Notes: generated by a model not told the origin, from the letters alone. Positions 18,161-26,752 are shown, counted from the stretch's first letter. The stretch is DNA of 64,000 nt from Bog-473 sp963717455 (GCA_963717455.1 OY970336.1:1054001-1118000); one strand, 5' to 3'. Numbers and translations: made by a program.

Positions 18161-18427
18161 ATGGCCGAGTGCACGCATCTGGACCAGATCGCCGACGTGG
18201 AGCCGCAGACCCCTCAGGGCTGTGGCGCCTGCCTCGCCACCGGGGGCACCTGGGTCCATCTGCGGCTGTGCCTGACGTGCGGTGAGGTGAACTGCTGCGA
18301 CTCGTCGCCCAACCGCCACGCAACGGCGCACTTCCACCAGGCGGGCCACCCGCTCGTCCAGTCCTTCCAGCCCGGCGAGGACTGGATCTGGTGCTACGTC
18401 GACGAGCTGGCCATGGAGCCGGGCTAG
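18161..18427 (+). CDS. UBP-type zinc finger domain protein
   Basis: An 88-residue protein made of one ZnF-UBP domain: CTHL, CGACLATGGTWVHLRLCLTCGEVNCCDSS, then HATAHFHQAGHPLVQSF and a C-terminal DWIWCYVDE. In eukaryotes this fold binds ubiquitin C-termini. In bacteria such as this one it is a stand-alone protein of unknown function. GGGAGGAAG precedes the ATG. It directly follows the MFT-coupled SDR and overlaps the convergent broken PLP gene by 4 bp. Confidence 0.85.
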   Translation: MAECTHLDQIADVEPQTPQGCGACLATGGTWVHLRLCLTCGEVNCCDSSPNRHATAHFHQAGHPLVQSFQPGEDWIWCYVDELAMEPG

Positions 18428-19701
18428 CTGCTCTGCCCGTAGGTCGTGGCGCGCCGCGCGGTGCGCGTCGACCCGACATCGTGCACGGCGCGCCCGAGGT
18501 CGGTCACCAGCGCGGCCACGGTGGCCGCGCTGCCCGCGTGCACGGTCGCGTGCAGCGAGTCGGGCCGGTTCTGCCGGTCGAGGTACCAGCCTTCGGCAGC
18601 GAGCCGCTCGCCCACGGCGAAGATGTCGAGCGCGTCCGGGTCGCGCGCCCGAAGGCCAGCACCGTGGCCGGAGGGTCGCCGCGTACCGCGAGCGCGTCGA
18701 CGGACTCGATGCCGGCTCTCAGCTCGAGCGCCGCGTCGTGGGCGGTGCGGGTCAGCTCGAGATAGCCGGCACGCCCGATGTGCATCAGGGCGGCCCAGGC
18801 GGCGGCGATCGGCCCCGCCGGCCGCGTGCCCGCCATGGCGGTCGAGGCGTAGAAGCCGCCGAGCCAGTCGGTGGTGACGAAAAGCTGCTTGCGGGCCAGT
18901 TCGTGCGTCCGGTAGAGGATCACCGAGACCCCCTTGGAGGCGTAGCCGTACTTGTGCACGTCGGCCGACATGGAGGTCACGCCGGGGACCCGGAAGTCGA
19001 ACGGCTCGTGCAGGCGGCCGAGGTCGTGCAGGAAGGGGAGGAGGAACCCGCCCATGCAGGCGTCGACGTGGCAGAGGATGCCCCGGTCATGTGCGACCGA
19101 CGCGATGTCGGCGATGGGGTCGATCACCCCGTGGGGGTAGGTCGGCGCCGAGCCCACGACCATGATGGTGTCGTCCGTGCAGGCGTCGTCCAGCGCGCGT
19201 CGCACTGACGCGGAAGCCGTCGTCGACGGGCACTCGGATCAGGTCGACGTCGAAGTAGTCGGCCGCCTTGGTGAAGGCCGCATGCGCGCTCTCACCCGCC
19301 ACGACAGCGGGCCGCGCCATCCCGCGCTCCCGACCGACGTCACGGGCGGTCTTGACCGCCTGCAGCAGGCTCTCGGTGCCGCCCGAGGTGAGATAGCCCT
19401 CGACGGCACCGCCCGACGCAGGATCGTCGGCGCCGAGCAGCGTGGCCGTGTTGCACACGATGTCGTGCTGCATGGTGCCGACGCTGGGGAAGGCGAGCAC
19501 GTTCAGGCCGTTCTCGGCGCTGTAGAGCGCCAGCGCGTCGGCCAGCAGCTCGTGCACGTCGTCGCCGGCGGAGTACACCAGGCTGAAGACCCGGCCGCCC
19601 CTCCAGTCCTGGTCGTCCTGCTTCATGGCCAGCAGCCGCCGCATGACTTCCTCGCGGGGCAGCCCGTGCTCGGGCATCGGCGTGTGCGGGAACGCGTCCA
19701 C
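18424..19701 (-). pseudogene. PLP-dependent decarboxylase/lyase (sphingosine-phosphate lyase-like), two frameshifts
   Basis: Three frames joined end to end give one fold-type I PLP enzyme of about 425 residues: FPSVGTMQHDIVCNTATLL and YLTSGGTES in the first piece, HVDACMGGFLLPF and the PLP lysine in MSADVHKYGYASKG in the second, and GWYLDRQNRPDSLHATVH in the third. Frame changes fall at CGCGCG runs near 19193-19199 and 18642-18648. One looks like a missing GC and the other an extra GC, so the total length is again a multiple of three. Real inactivation or read error cannot be separated here. Confidence 0.75.
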
Positions 19702-19740
19702 CCGGCGTTCTTAGCGCAGGGGAGCCGAGCCATGTGGGGC

Positions 19741-19755
19741 ACCGGGTGACCCGGT
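19741..19755. promoter_or_regulatory. Palindromic site between divergent genes
   Basis: ACCGGGTGACCCGGT is a perfect palindrome with 7-bp arms and a single central base. It lies 30 bp before the LLM gene start and 40 bp before the divergent PLP gene start, the position expected of an operator. No protein can be assigned to it. Confidence 0.35.
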
Positions 19756-19784
19756 AGCTTGTCCGCCGTGCCGGGGGGACCAGC

Positions 19785-20630
19785 GTGAAGTTCGCCGTCA
19801 CCTTCGGGCGCATGCATCCACGCGTCTGGGCCGAGGCCGCCGAGGCGGCCGACCAGCTGGGCTTCGAGTCCGCGTGGCTGCCCGAGCACCTCGTGCTGCC
19901 CCTCGCAATGACGGGGTCCCCCTATGCCGACGTCGAGCACCCTCCGGTGCCCCCGACGACGCAGCTCTTCGACCCCGCCGCGTTGCTCTCCTTCGTGGCC
20001 GCCCGCACGACGTCGCTCCGCCTCGGCACCTACGTCTACCTGCTCGGCCTGCGCCATCCCTTCATCACAGCCCGGGCCTTCGGCACCTTGGACTGGGTCT
20101 CGGGCGGGCGGGCCGTGATCGGCGCAGGTGCAGGCTGGCTGGAGGCGGAGTGGGAGGCGCTGGGTGTCGACCCGGCAACGAGGGGGGCCCGGCTCGACGA
20201 GGCCATCGGCGTCTGCCGCCGGCTCTGGACCGAAGAGACGGTCGCGCACGACGGACCGCACTTCCCCTTCGCCGAAGTGGCCTTCGAGCCCAAGCCGGTC
20301 CAGCGGCCCATCCCGATCCTCATCGGCGGCGAGTCGCGGCCGGCCTTGCGCCGGGCCGGCCGGCTTGGCGACGGCTGGATCGGCATGACCCACACGCCCG
20401 ACTCGGTGGCGGCCCCGCTGGCCGTCCTCCGGGAGGAGCGCGAGCGGGCCGGCCGGCTCGACCGGCCTTTCGAGGTGACGGTCGGCGGCGAGTGCGCCAG
20501 CGACGCCGACGTGGCGGCGTAGGAGACCGCCGGGGTCGACCGCCTCATCGTGTCACCCTGGCGCCGCTCTGCCGAGGCGCTCGATGCGATGGCGTCCTTC
20601 GCGGCGCGCTTCGTGAAGCCGGTGTCGTGA
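19785..20630 (+). pseudogene. LLM class F420-dependent oxidoreductase with in-frame TAG
   Basis: Codons 1-245 encode a luciferase-like monooxygenase fold protein: MKFAVTFGRMHPRVWAEAAE, RTTSLRLGTYVYLLGLRHPF, SGGRAVIGAGAGW and RPIPILIGGESRPALRRAGRLGDGWIGM. A TAG at 20520-20522 (codon 246) interrupts it. The frame then continues with TAGVDRLIVSPWRR, the normal end of the family, to a TGA that overlaps the next start as GTGA. That preserved overlap shows the original end. Family members use F420H2 or FMN; the substrate is unknown. Confidence 0.75.
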
Positions 20631-21405
20631 GCCTGCTCGGCCTCGGGGGCAAGGTGGTGCTCATCACCGGCGCCGCGGCCGGCATCGGCGCCGCCACGGC
20701 CGCGCTCTTCGCCGAGGAGGGCGCGGTGCTCGCCCTGTGCGACCGGGCGCCGGACTTCGGCGAGGGCGACGATCCGTTCCACCGCACGCTCGACGTCCGC
20801 GACGCCGACGCGCTGCGCGCATTCGTCGCCGCGGTGGTGGAGCGCTCCGGGCGCATCGACGTGGTGGTCAACAACGCCGGGGGGACGTTCCGGGCGCCAT
20901 TGCTCGAGGTGTCGGCCAAGGGGGAGGCGGCGCTCATCGCCGAGAACTTCACCCAGGTCACCCACCTGGTGCGCGAGGCGGTGCCGCACATGCCCGAGGG
21001 CGGCTCCATCGTCAACGTCACCTCCATCGAGGCCCACCGCGCCGCACCCGGCTTCGCCGTCTACGCCGCCATGAAGGCGGCGCAGGCCAACCTGACCCAG
21101 TCGCTCGCGCTCGAGCTGGCCCCGCGCGGCATCAGGTCAACGCCATGGCGCCCGACGTGCTGGAGACCGAGGGGACCGGTTCCTTGGTGGGGACCCGAGA
21201 TCCCGGTACCGGCGGGGCCACGGGCAGCGGCTAGGACGCACCCCCCGCCCCGCCCCTCGGCCACTGGGGCACGGCACGCGACGGCGCGGGGTCCATCCTC
21301 TTCCTGGCCAGCGACCTGGCCCGCTTCGTCACCGGGGTCACCCTGCACGTCGACGGGGGCAACCTCGCCGCCGGCGGCTGGCACCGGGCCGACCCGACGG
21401 GTTGA
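20627..21405 (+). pseudogene. SDR family oxidoreductase, frameshift plus TAG
   Basis: The first 170 codons encode a short-chain dehydrogenase: VLITGAAAGIGAATAALF, NNAGGTFRAP, NVTSIEAHRAAPGFAVYAAMKAA and LELAPRGI. The frame is lost near 21136, where ATCAGGTCAAC lacks one base before VNAMAPDVLETEG. A TAG follows at 21232-21234, and the last part (ILFLASDLARFVTGVTLHVDGG) is again recognisable to a TGA. Length is one base short of a multiple of three, which fits a single-base deletion. Confidence 0.75.
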
Positions 21406-21430
21406 CCACGTCGCCCAGACCCCCAAATTT

Positions 21431-21527
21431 TGGGGTGGAGAACGGACGGCGTGTCCGATCCATGGAACGCTCTCACCAGGGACTTCAGAAGTGAATGCAT
21501 CGGACAACGTGTCCGATCTTCACCCCA
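21431..21527. repeat. Imperfect terminal-type inverted repeat, element remnant
   Basis: Two 29-bp arms at 21431-21459 and 21499-21527 match in inverted orientation at 23 of 29 positions. Both begin TGGGGTG and end TGTCCGAT. Only 39 bp lie between them. The outer end resembles terminal sequences of some insertion sequences, so this may be the emptied ends of an element or a MITE. Each arm also contains a CGGAC...GTCCG palindrome that could bind a regulator. A perfect CCCCAAATTTTGGGG lies just left at 21421-21435. Confidence 0.5.
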
Positions 21528-21538
21528 CTCGAAAGAGA

Positions 21539-21593
21539 TGCCGGCGGAGAGCTCCGGACCTGCCGGAGGCGGGTGCCGGCGGAGAGCTCCGGA
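21539..21593. repeat. 20-bp direct repeat, two copies
   Basis: TGCCGGCGGAGAGCTCCGGA occurs at 21539-21558 and again at 21574-21593, start to start 35 bp apart. Each copy contains the near-palindrome CGGAG-AG-CTCCG. It lies between the end of the aldehyde dehydrogenase gene and the inverted-repeat remnant. No function is evident. Confidence 0.6.
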
Positions 21594-21601
21594 AACGCGG
21601 C

Positions 21602-23074
21602 CTACGAGCTCCAGATGATCGACTGCGGCTCGGTGTAGGCCAGCAGGCCGTAGTCGCCCCCGTCCCGCCCGACGCCCGACATCTTGAAGCCGCCGAAGGG
21701 CGCGTCGTGGTTTCGCTGTGCCGTGTTGATGCCGACGTGGCCGGCCTGCAGGCGCTTGGCCACCCGCAAGGCCCGGGCGCCGTCCCTGGAGAACACGTAG
21801 TCGTAGAGCCCGAACTCGGTGTCGTTGGCGATGGCGACGCCCTCCTCCTCGTCGTCGAAGGGGATCATCGTGATGACGGGGCCGAAGATCTCCTCCCGGG
21901 CCACCCGCATGGTGTTGTCGCCGGTGATCAGCGTGGGCGCCACGTAGAAGCCGGCGGGCAGGTCGGCCGGCCGCTCACCGCCGATCACGATCTCGCCCCC
22001 GTCCTCCTTGGCCGTCTCGATGTGCGCCTCTATCCGCGCCCGTTGCGCCGCCGAGATCACCGGCCCGATGATGGTGGCGGTGTCGGTCGGGTCGCCGACC
22101 TTGAGGAACCCGGCCATCTGCACCAGGCCGTCGCGCACCTGGTCGAACAGGCTGCGGTGCACTACGGCCCGGGTGGGCGCGGTGCAGATCTGCCCCGAAT
22201 GGAACGACCACGTCGAGCCGATGCACCCGACGGCCGCCTTGACGTCGGCGTCGTCGAAGACCACGCAGGCGCCCTTCCCGCCGAGCTCGAGCAGCGTGCG
22301 CTTCATCGTCCGTGCCGCCTTCTCGGCGATGGTGACGCCGACCTGGGTCGATCCGGTGAAGCTGACGCAGTCCACCCCGTCGGCGTCGACCAGGGCGGCC
22401 GAAGGGGCCGGGCCGTTGCCGTTGACGAGATTGACGACGCCGGGCGGGAAGCCGACGTCGTTGAGGATGCGCACCAGCTCCACGATGGCGAGCGGGTCCT
22501 GGGGCGCGGGCTTCACGACGACGGTGTTGCCGGCCGCCAGCGCGGGCGCCACCTTGCCCGCCATGTTCACCATCGGGAAGTTGTACGACGTGATGCAGGC
22601 CACCACACCCAGCGGCTGGCGGTTGACCATGCCGCCGATGATCCCGCCCGGTGCCAGCGGCGTCGCCTGGGCCGGCTGGGGCAGCAGCGGCGTCTGCAAG
22701 ACGGCGCGCGGGTCGCGGGCGTAGCGCTCGAAGCGGTCAGCCGCCACGGGGACCTGCATGCGCGAGCCCACGGTGGCCGTCGCTCCCGTCTCGGCGATCA
22801 CCAGGGGCAGGAGCTCCGACGACTTGGCCCGGATGGCGGCGGCCGCGTCCCGCATCAGCGCACTGCGCTCCTCGGCCGACCAGGCTGCCCAGCCCGGCTG
22901 GGCCTCCTTCGCCGCCGCGGCGGCGGCGAGCGCGTCGGACGCGCTCGCGTTGGGCGCCCGCCCGACCACGGCCTCGGTGGCGGGGTTGACGACCTCGTAG
23001 GTCCCGTCGGACGCGTCGACCCACTTGCCCCCGATGAGGAGCTGCTGCTCGTCGCGCGTGGTGGTCTCGGCCAT
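21602..23074 (-). CDS. Aldehyde dehydrogenase family protein
   Basis: A 490-residue NAD(P)-dependent aldehyde dehydrogenase. It shows YNFPMVNMAGKVAPALAAGN, the nucleotide-site VSFTGSTQVG, catalytic Glu in LELGGKGA, catalytic Cys in SGQICTAPTR, EEIFGPV and the C-terminal APFGGFKMSGVGRDGG. It oxidises an aldehyde to an acid. A CTGACG-type palindrome lies 33 bp upstream of the start, the same motif found before other catabolic genes in the window, which suggests the aldehyde comes from lipid or steroid breakdown. Substrate not determined. Confidence 0.92.
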   Translation of the reverse strand: MAETTTRDEQQLLIGGKWVDASDGTYEVVNPATEAVVGRAPNASASDALAAAAAAKEAQPGWAAWSAEERSALMRDAAAAIRAKSSELLPLVIAETGATATVGSRMQVPVAADRFERYARDPRAVLQTPLLPQPAQATPLAPGGIIGGMVNRQPLGVVACITSYNFPMVNMAGKVAPALAAGNTVVVKPAPQDPLAIVELVRILNDVGFPPGVVNLVNGNGPAPSAALVDADGVDCVSFTGSTQVGVTIAEKAARTMKRTLLELGGKGACVVFDDADVKAAVGCIGSTWSFHSGQICTAPTRAVVHRSLFDQVRDGLVQMAGFLKVGDPTDTATIIGPVISAAQRARIEAHIETAKEDGGEIVIGGERPADLPAGFYVAPTLITGDNTMRVAREEIFGPVITMIPFDDEEEGVAIANDTEFGLYDYVFSRDGARALRVAKRLQAGHVGINTAQRNHDAPFGGFKMSGVGRDGGDYGLLAYTEPQSIIWSS

Positions 23075-23106
23075 GTGTGCTCCCTGGTCGGCGTGCGCCG
23101 GCGGAT

Positions 23107-23121
23107 CTGACGGCGCGTCAC
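23107..23121. promoter_or_regulatory. Operator-like palindrome upstream of aldehyde dehydrogenase
   Basis: CTGACGGCGCGTCAC, a TGACG-N3-CGTCA palindrome 33 bp before the ATG. It matches sites at 36037, 47803 and 54868 in spacing and half-site. Confidence 0.5.
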
Positions 23122-23261
23122 ATTCAACCTTGCCGTGCCTCCCGCCGCCAAAAGGGCCCTGCTCGCCCTCGGTTCCACGGCGGCCCGTCCCGTGTGCCGG
23201 CGACGCCTACCACCGCTCGACCGGGCGGTGTGGCCCGGAACTCTAAGCTTGCGATTAAACC

Positions 23262-23624
23262 TCAGCCAGCCTTGCTCGCGGACTCTTCGAGCATGAGTCG
23301 CTGGGCCTTCGCCGCCACTTCGCGCATCTCGGCGATGATGGCGCGTACCTGTCGATCATTGCCGATCCATTCACTGTAGAGAGCGGCCTCGCTGGGGGTG
23401 AGCCTCCGATTGACTGTCTTGCCGCCCACCTTGGCCGTCCACTGGAAATAGGGGCCATGGAGTCGTGGCGGGTCGCCGTGACAGCCACAACTCTCCTTCC
23501 CGCATCGGTTGTATCGAGGAGCCACGCTCCCTGACGCGATGTAGCCGATGTCGGCCAGCTGGCGGGCCAGTTCGCGATAGCGCCGTTCATAGGTCTCGAG
23601 TCGGGTCGTCGCCTTTGTTGCCAT
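23262..23624 (-). CDS. IS-associated DUF6788-like small protein
   Basis: A 120-residue basic protein with NRCGKESCGCHGDPPRLHGPYFQWTAKVGGKTVNRRLT, a compact Cys/His cluster typical of small proteins that accompany certain transposases, followed by a helical C-terminus. The start MATKATTRLETYERRYRELA was chosen because GGTGGAGG lies 7 bp upstream. It runs divergently from the transposase and its stop abuts the left terminal repeat. It may be a DNA-binding accessory or regulator of transposition; this is inference. Confidence 0.7.
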   Translation of the reverse strand: MATKATTRLETYERRYRELARQLADIGYIASGSVAPRYNRCGKESCGCHGDPPRLHGPYFQWTAKVGGKTVNRRLTPSEAALYSEWIGNDRQVRAIIAEMREVAAKAQRLMLEESASKAG

Positions 23625-23658
23625 CGCTGCCTCCACCTTGAGTATCCCAACTTCTGTG

Positions 23659-23682
23659 CCCGATAGTAGACATACTATCGGG
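23659..23682. promoter_or_regulatory. Palindrome/hairpin between IS genes
   Basis: A perfect 9-bp inverted repeat, CCCGATAGT and ACTATCGGG, with a 6-nt spacer, ends one base before the transposase ATG. Each arm contains TACTAT or its complement, which can serve as a -10 box in each direction. It could be an operator for IS self-control, a divergent promoter, or a hairpin blocking translation from read-through transcripts. Confidence 0.5.
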
Positions 23683-23683
23683 T

Positions 23684-25054
23684 ATGGCACGACAGGGGTC
23701 GGGCGCCGGCGCGCTGCGCCGGTTGGTCGAGTTCCGAGAGGGTCTGCACCGCTGCTGTTGGCGCTGGGGCGACGCCCTCTTCGAGCTGGCCGATGCCCTC
23801 TTGTGCACCCCCGGGGTTGTCGGATCAGTGCCCGCCCTCAGCCTCGAGCCCGAGTTCCGCCGCTCGCACGGCAGCCTCTACAAGGCGCTCGAGCGGGGCC
23901 GGATCGACGAGGATCGCCTTCGAGAACTTCTCGTGGCACACCGCCCAGCGACCTGGCCTCTCGTCTTCGCCGTCGACGCCTCGACCTGGGACCGTTGTGA
24001 CGCCGAATGCAGCCCCGAGCGGGGCTTTTACTACTCGGCGTCGAAACACTCAGCGGGCCAACCCATCGTGGCCGGATGGAACTATCAGTGGATCTGCCAG
24101 CTGGACTGGGCCTTTGACTCGTGGACGGCACCTCTTGACATGGAGCGCATCGCGCCACAGCACGACCAGAGCAACATGACCGCCGAGCAGGTCCGTCGCC
24201 TCGTTGGACTCCTCCCAGCAAGCGGGGAAGTCCCGCTGTTCGTCTTCGACGCCGGCTACAACCCGATCGCCCTCGGTCACGATCTGGCCGAGGAGCGCTG
24301 CGAATGTCTCACTCGCATCCGCGACGACCGCGTCTTTTATGCCGATCCCCCTCTTCGCCCCAACCGACCAAAGGGAACCGGCGGGCGTCCCCCGCGGCAC
24401 GGCCCGCGGTTCAAGTGCTCGGATCCGAGGACCTGGACGCGGCCATCGGCGAGCCTCGTTGCCTCTGACGCCCGCTATGGCACCGTCACGGTGAAGGCCT
24501 GGCACGGTCTGCATCCTCGAGTGAGCGGTCGCGGCCGCTGGCGCGACTACGGCGGCGCACCGCCCATCGTGCGCGGCACCGTCATCCGCGTCGAGGTCGA
24601 ACACTTGCCCAAGCCCGCCTCTGGGACGAAGAAAACACTGTGGCTGTTTTGGACAGGACCCGGCGAGCCCGATCTCGAGCGGTGCTGGCGCGCCTATCTG
24701 CGGCGTTTCGACATCGAGCACACCTTCCGCTTCATCAAGAACACCCTTGGCTGGACCACGCCATCACTGTGCACGCCCGAGCAGGCCGACCGCTGGAGTT
24801 GGCTCATCGTCGGAGCCTTGAGCCAACTGCGACTCGCTCGCGGCCTGGTCGATGACCTGCGTCTGCCATGGGAGCGGTCACTTGGTCCAGCCAAGCTCAC
24901 GCCGACGCGGGTGCGGAGGGGGTTTCGACGACTTCGTGCAGCGATCGGCACCCCAGCCAGTCCACCGAAATCGACAAGGCCCGGGCCGGGACGTCCGAAA
25001 GGAACACGAAAACCGCCCAGAAAGCGCTTTCCGGCGGTCAAGAAGGCCGCTTGA
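23684..25054 (+). CDS. IS transposase, DDE type (IS4-like/NF041680-like)
   Basis: A 456-residue transposase. Candidate catalytic Asp residues are in VFAVDASTWDR (about residue 90) and PLFVFDAGYNP (about residue 190), and the Glu is in RRFDIEHTFRFIKNTLGW (about residue 350), the RNase H-fold pattern of IS4-type enzymes. The basic tail GPGRPKGTRKPPRKRF likely aids DNA binding. The protein appears full length. No Shine-Dalgarno sequence precedes the ATG because the palindrome fills that space. Confidence 0.88.
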   Translation: MARQGSGAGALRRLVEFREGLHRCCWRWGDALFELADALLCTPGVVGSVPALSLEPEFRRSHGSLYKALERGRIDEDRLRELLVAHRPATWPLVFAVDASTWDRCDAECSPERGFYYSASKHSAGQPIVAGWNYQWICQLDWAFDSWTAPLDMERIAPQHDQSNMTAEQVRRLVGLLPASGEVPLFVFDAGYNPIALGHDLAEERCECLTRIRDDRVFYADPPLRPNRPKGTGGRPPRHGPRFKCSDPRTWTRPSASLVASDARYGTVTVKAWHGLHPRVSGRGRWRDYGGAPPIVRGTVIRVEVEHLPKPASGTKKTLWLFWTGPGEPDLERCWRAYLRRFDIEHTFRFIKNTLGWTTPSLCTPEQADRWSWLIVGALSQLRLARGLVDDLRLPWERSLGPAKLTPTRVRRGFRRLRAAIGTPASPPKSTRPGPGRPKGTRKPPRKRFPAVKKAA

Positions 25055-25084
25055 GCAAGTGGTGGGGGTTTAATCGCAAGCTAA

Positions 25085-26089
25085 GAGGCCGCGCGAATAG
25101 GCGCCAGGCCGCGACGCTGTCAAGCATTTCTGCCTGAGAGCGCCTGACCATCCACCGGTCGTTGTGGTGGCCCCGAGATGATCGGGGTGCTTACCCAACA
25201 CCAACGACGACGGGAGGTACCCCACCATCATGCGCGCGCTCGAGCCCGAAGTGTTCGATACCGTCTTTGCCGCCATAGAACCCCTGCTCCCGGTGCATGC
25301 CGAGACCCATCCGCTCGGCTGTCATCGCCCACGAGCTTTTGACCGGGACTGTTTCGAGGTGATGCTCGTCCGCCTGGCAACCGGGTGCTCGTGGGAGGAC
25401 GCCGAGCGCCTCTGCGGGTGCAAGGTCTCTGACACCACGGCCCGGGCGCGTCGAGATGAGTGGATTGAGGCCGGGGTCTTCGCGGCCATCGTCGCCGAGG
25501 CAATCCACGCCTACGACAAGATCATCGGCCTGGACCTCTCCGAGGTGGCCGTCGACGGGAGCCTGCACAAAAGCCCTGTTGGAGGGGAGGGAACGGGCAA
25601 GAACCCGACCGACCGAGCCAAGCTCGGATGGAAGTGGTCGATCCTGACCGATCGAAACGGCATCCCCATCGGATGGGCGATCGACGGGGCCAACCGCAAC
25701 GACTCGATCCTGCTCAAGCCCACGCTCGACGACGCGGCACTGCGGGGGCTGCTCGGTGACATCGAGACGATCTGGCTCGACCGGGGCTACGACTCCGACC
25801 TCACGCGCCAGCGACTGCTCCAGCGCATGATCGACGACGCCGTCATCGCCAAGAAGCGCAAGAAGGGCGCGGCCAAGGCGAAGAACTCCCAACCCATGGG
25901 ACTGCGTTGGCCGGTCGAACGCACCAACTCGTGGCTCTCGAATTTCGGGCAGCTCCGACGCAATACGGACCGCAAGGGAATCCATCGTCTCGCTCAGCTC
26001 GCCCTGGCGATCGTCTTCTTGCTCACCGCAAAGCTCATCGACTGGCGAAACCGTTGGTCACCAGGGTGTGTCCCTATCCGCTGAGCCTC
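25085..26089 (+). mobile_element. IS5-family (IS427-like) insertion sequence
   Basis: A 1005-bp element with imperfect terminal repeats: the left end begins GAGGCCGCGCGAATAGG, and the right end, read inward, begins GAGGCTCAGCGGATAGG. It is flanked by TAA at 25082-25084 and TAA at 26090-26092, a 3-bp target duplication of the TNA type expected for the IS427 group. The left TAA touches the terminal repeat of the neighbouring IS, so this element inserted into that IS end. Confidence 0.88.
25230..26084 (+). CDS. IS5-family transposase
   Basis: A 284-residue DDE transposase. It has an N-terminal helix-turn-helix-like DUF4096-type region (ATGCSWEDAERLCGCKVSDTTARARRDEW), then catalytic Asp in SEVAVDGSLHK, Asp in TIWLDRGYDSD and Glu in RWPVERTNSWLSNFGQLRRNTDR. 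It appears intact and in one frame. GGGAGG lies 12 bp before the ATG. Confidence 0.92.
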   Translation: MRALEPEVFDTVFAAIEPLLPVHAETHPLGCHRPRAFDRDCFEVMLVRLATGCSWEDAERLCGCKVSDTTARARRDEWIEAGVFAAIVAEAIHAYDKIIGLDLSEVAVDGSLHKSPVGGEGTGKNPTDRAKLGWKWSILTDRNGIPIGWAIDGANRNDSILLKPTLDDAALRGLLGDIETIWLDRGYDSDLTRQRLLQRMIDDAVIAKKRKKGAAKAKNSQPMGLRWPVERTNSWLSNFGQLRRNTDRKGIHRLAQLALAIVFLLTAKLIDWRNRWSPGCVPIR

Positions 26090-26210
26090 TAAACAGAACG
26101 ATGGATAGTTCTGGGCAAAGTACCGCCGCCGGACCACGACCGGAGCAGCCCTGCATCCTCTGCCGTCACCGACCCTGGCACGGGCGCACGGCCCGGGGGA
26201 GACTGGTCCG

Positions 26211-26705
26211 ATGACGACCGGGGCACCAGCGCCGGCGGAGGCCTTCCTCCTTCCCCTGGGTGACGAGGAGTCCGACGGGTTCTGGGAGGGCACGGCGGCG
26301 GGGGAGCTGCGGGTCCAGGGCTGCGACGCCTGTGGCGCCCTGCGCTTCCCGCCCCGGGTGATGTGCCCCGAGTGCCAGTCGACCGAGCGGTCGTGGCAGA
26401 GCGTCTCGGGCCGGGGGACGATCTGGTCCTTCGTGGTCGTGCACCCCCCGGTGCTCCCGGCCTACGCCCCCTACGTCCCCTTCCCGGTGGTCACGGTCAC
26501 CCTGGCCGAGAAGCCCAGCCTGCGCATGGTGGGGAACCTGGTCAGGGGCCCGGGCGGGGACATCAACGAGGTCGACCCCGCCACCATCGAGATCGGTCAG
26601 CCGGTGCGGGTGGTCTTCACACCCCGGCCCCGGCCCGACGGCACCGCCGTCCACCTGCCCCAATGGGTGCGTGACCCCGGGGGCGGCCTTTCTGCCAATT
26701 CGTGA
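26211..26705 (+). CDS. Zn-ribbon/OB-fold (DUF35) protein
   Basis: A 164-residue protein. A zinc ribbon (CDACGALRFPPRVMCPEC) is followed by an OB-fold (GRGTIWSFVVVHPPVLPAY to GQPVRVVF). DUF35 proteins bind acyl-CoA and partner with thiolase-like or dehydratase subunits, for example ChsH2 with Ltp2 in steroid side-chain cleavage. No partner gene is adjacent here, because the left neighbour is an insertion sequence. It may have been separated from its operon by that insertion. Confidence 0.88.
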   Translation: MTTGAPAPAEAFLLPLGDEESDGFWEGTAAGELRVQGCDACGALRFPPRVMCPECQSTERSWQSVSGRGTIWSFVVVHPPVLPAYAPYVPFPVVTVTLAEKPSLRMVGNLVRGPGGDINEVDPATIEIGQPVRVVFTPRPRPDGTAVHLPQWVRDPGGGLSANS

Positions 26706-26752
26706 CTTTCGTCACTTCGCAAGGCCACATGACCTGTGCGATTCTCTAGGAT
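26702..26752 (+). promoter_or_regulatory. Probable promoter of FtsH-like gene
   Basis: TAGGAT at 26747-26752 fits the actinobacterial -10 consensus. Upstream, GTGACTTTCGTCAC (26702-26715) is an inverted repeat with 5-bp arms that overlaps the end of the DUF35 gene and could be an operator. The -35 element is poor. Confidence 0.35.

Larger units (their letters stand above)
23246..25082 (+). mobile_element. Insertion sequence with DUF6788-type gene and DDE transposase
   Basis: A 16-bp perfect inverted repeat, AGCTTGCGATTAAACC, marks both ends (23246-23261 and, inverted, 25067-25082). Inside are two divergent genes: a small Cys-rich protein and a 456-residue transposase. Codon use and GC are lower than in neighbouring genes, consistent with transfer. 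The right end is interrupted by a second IS, so target duplication cannot be read with certainty. The exact outer base may differ by one or two positions. Confidence 0.85.

Noticed and set aside
20520..21234. Amber (TAG) recoding or pyrrolysine in the LLM and SDR genes
   Set aside because: TAG ends several intact genes here, for example at 18425, 37986 and 63484, and no recoding machinery is visible.
19874..23110. A single open frame of over 1000 codons crossing the SDR and aldehyde dehydrogenase genes
   Set aside because: Only the first part encodes recognisable SDR sequence; the rest is antisense of the aldehyde dehydrogenase and low-complexity, as expected in high-GC DNA.
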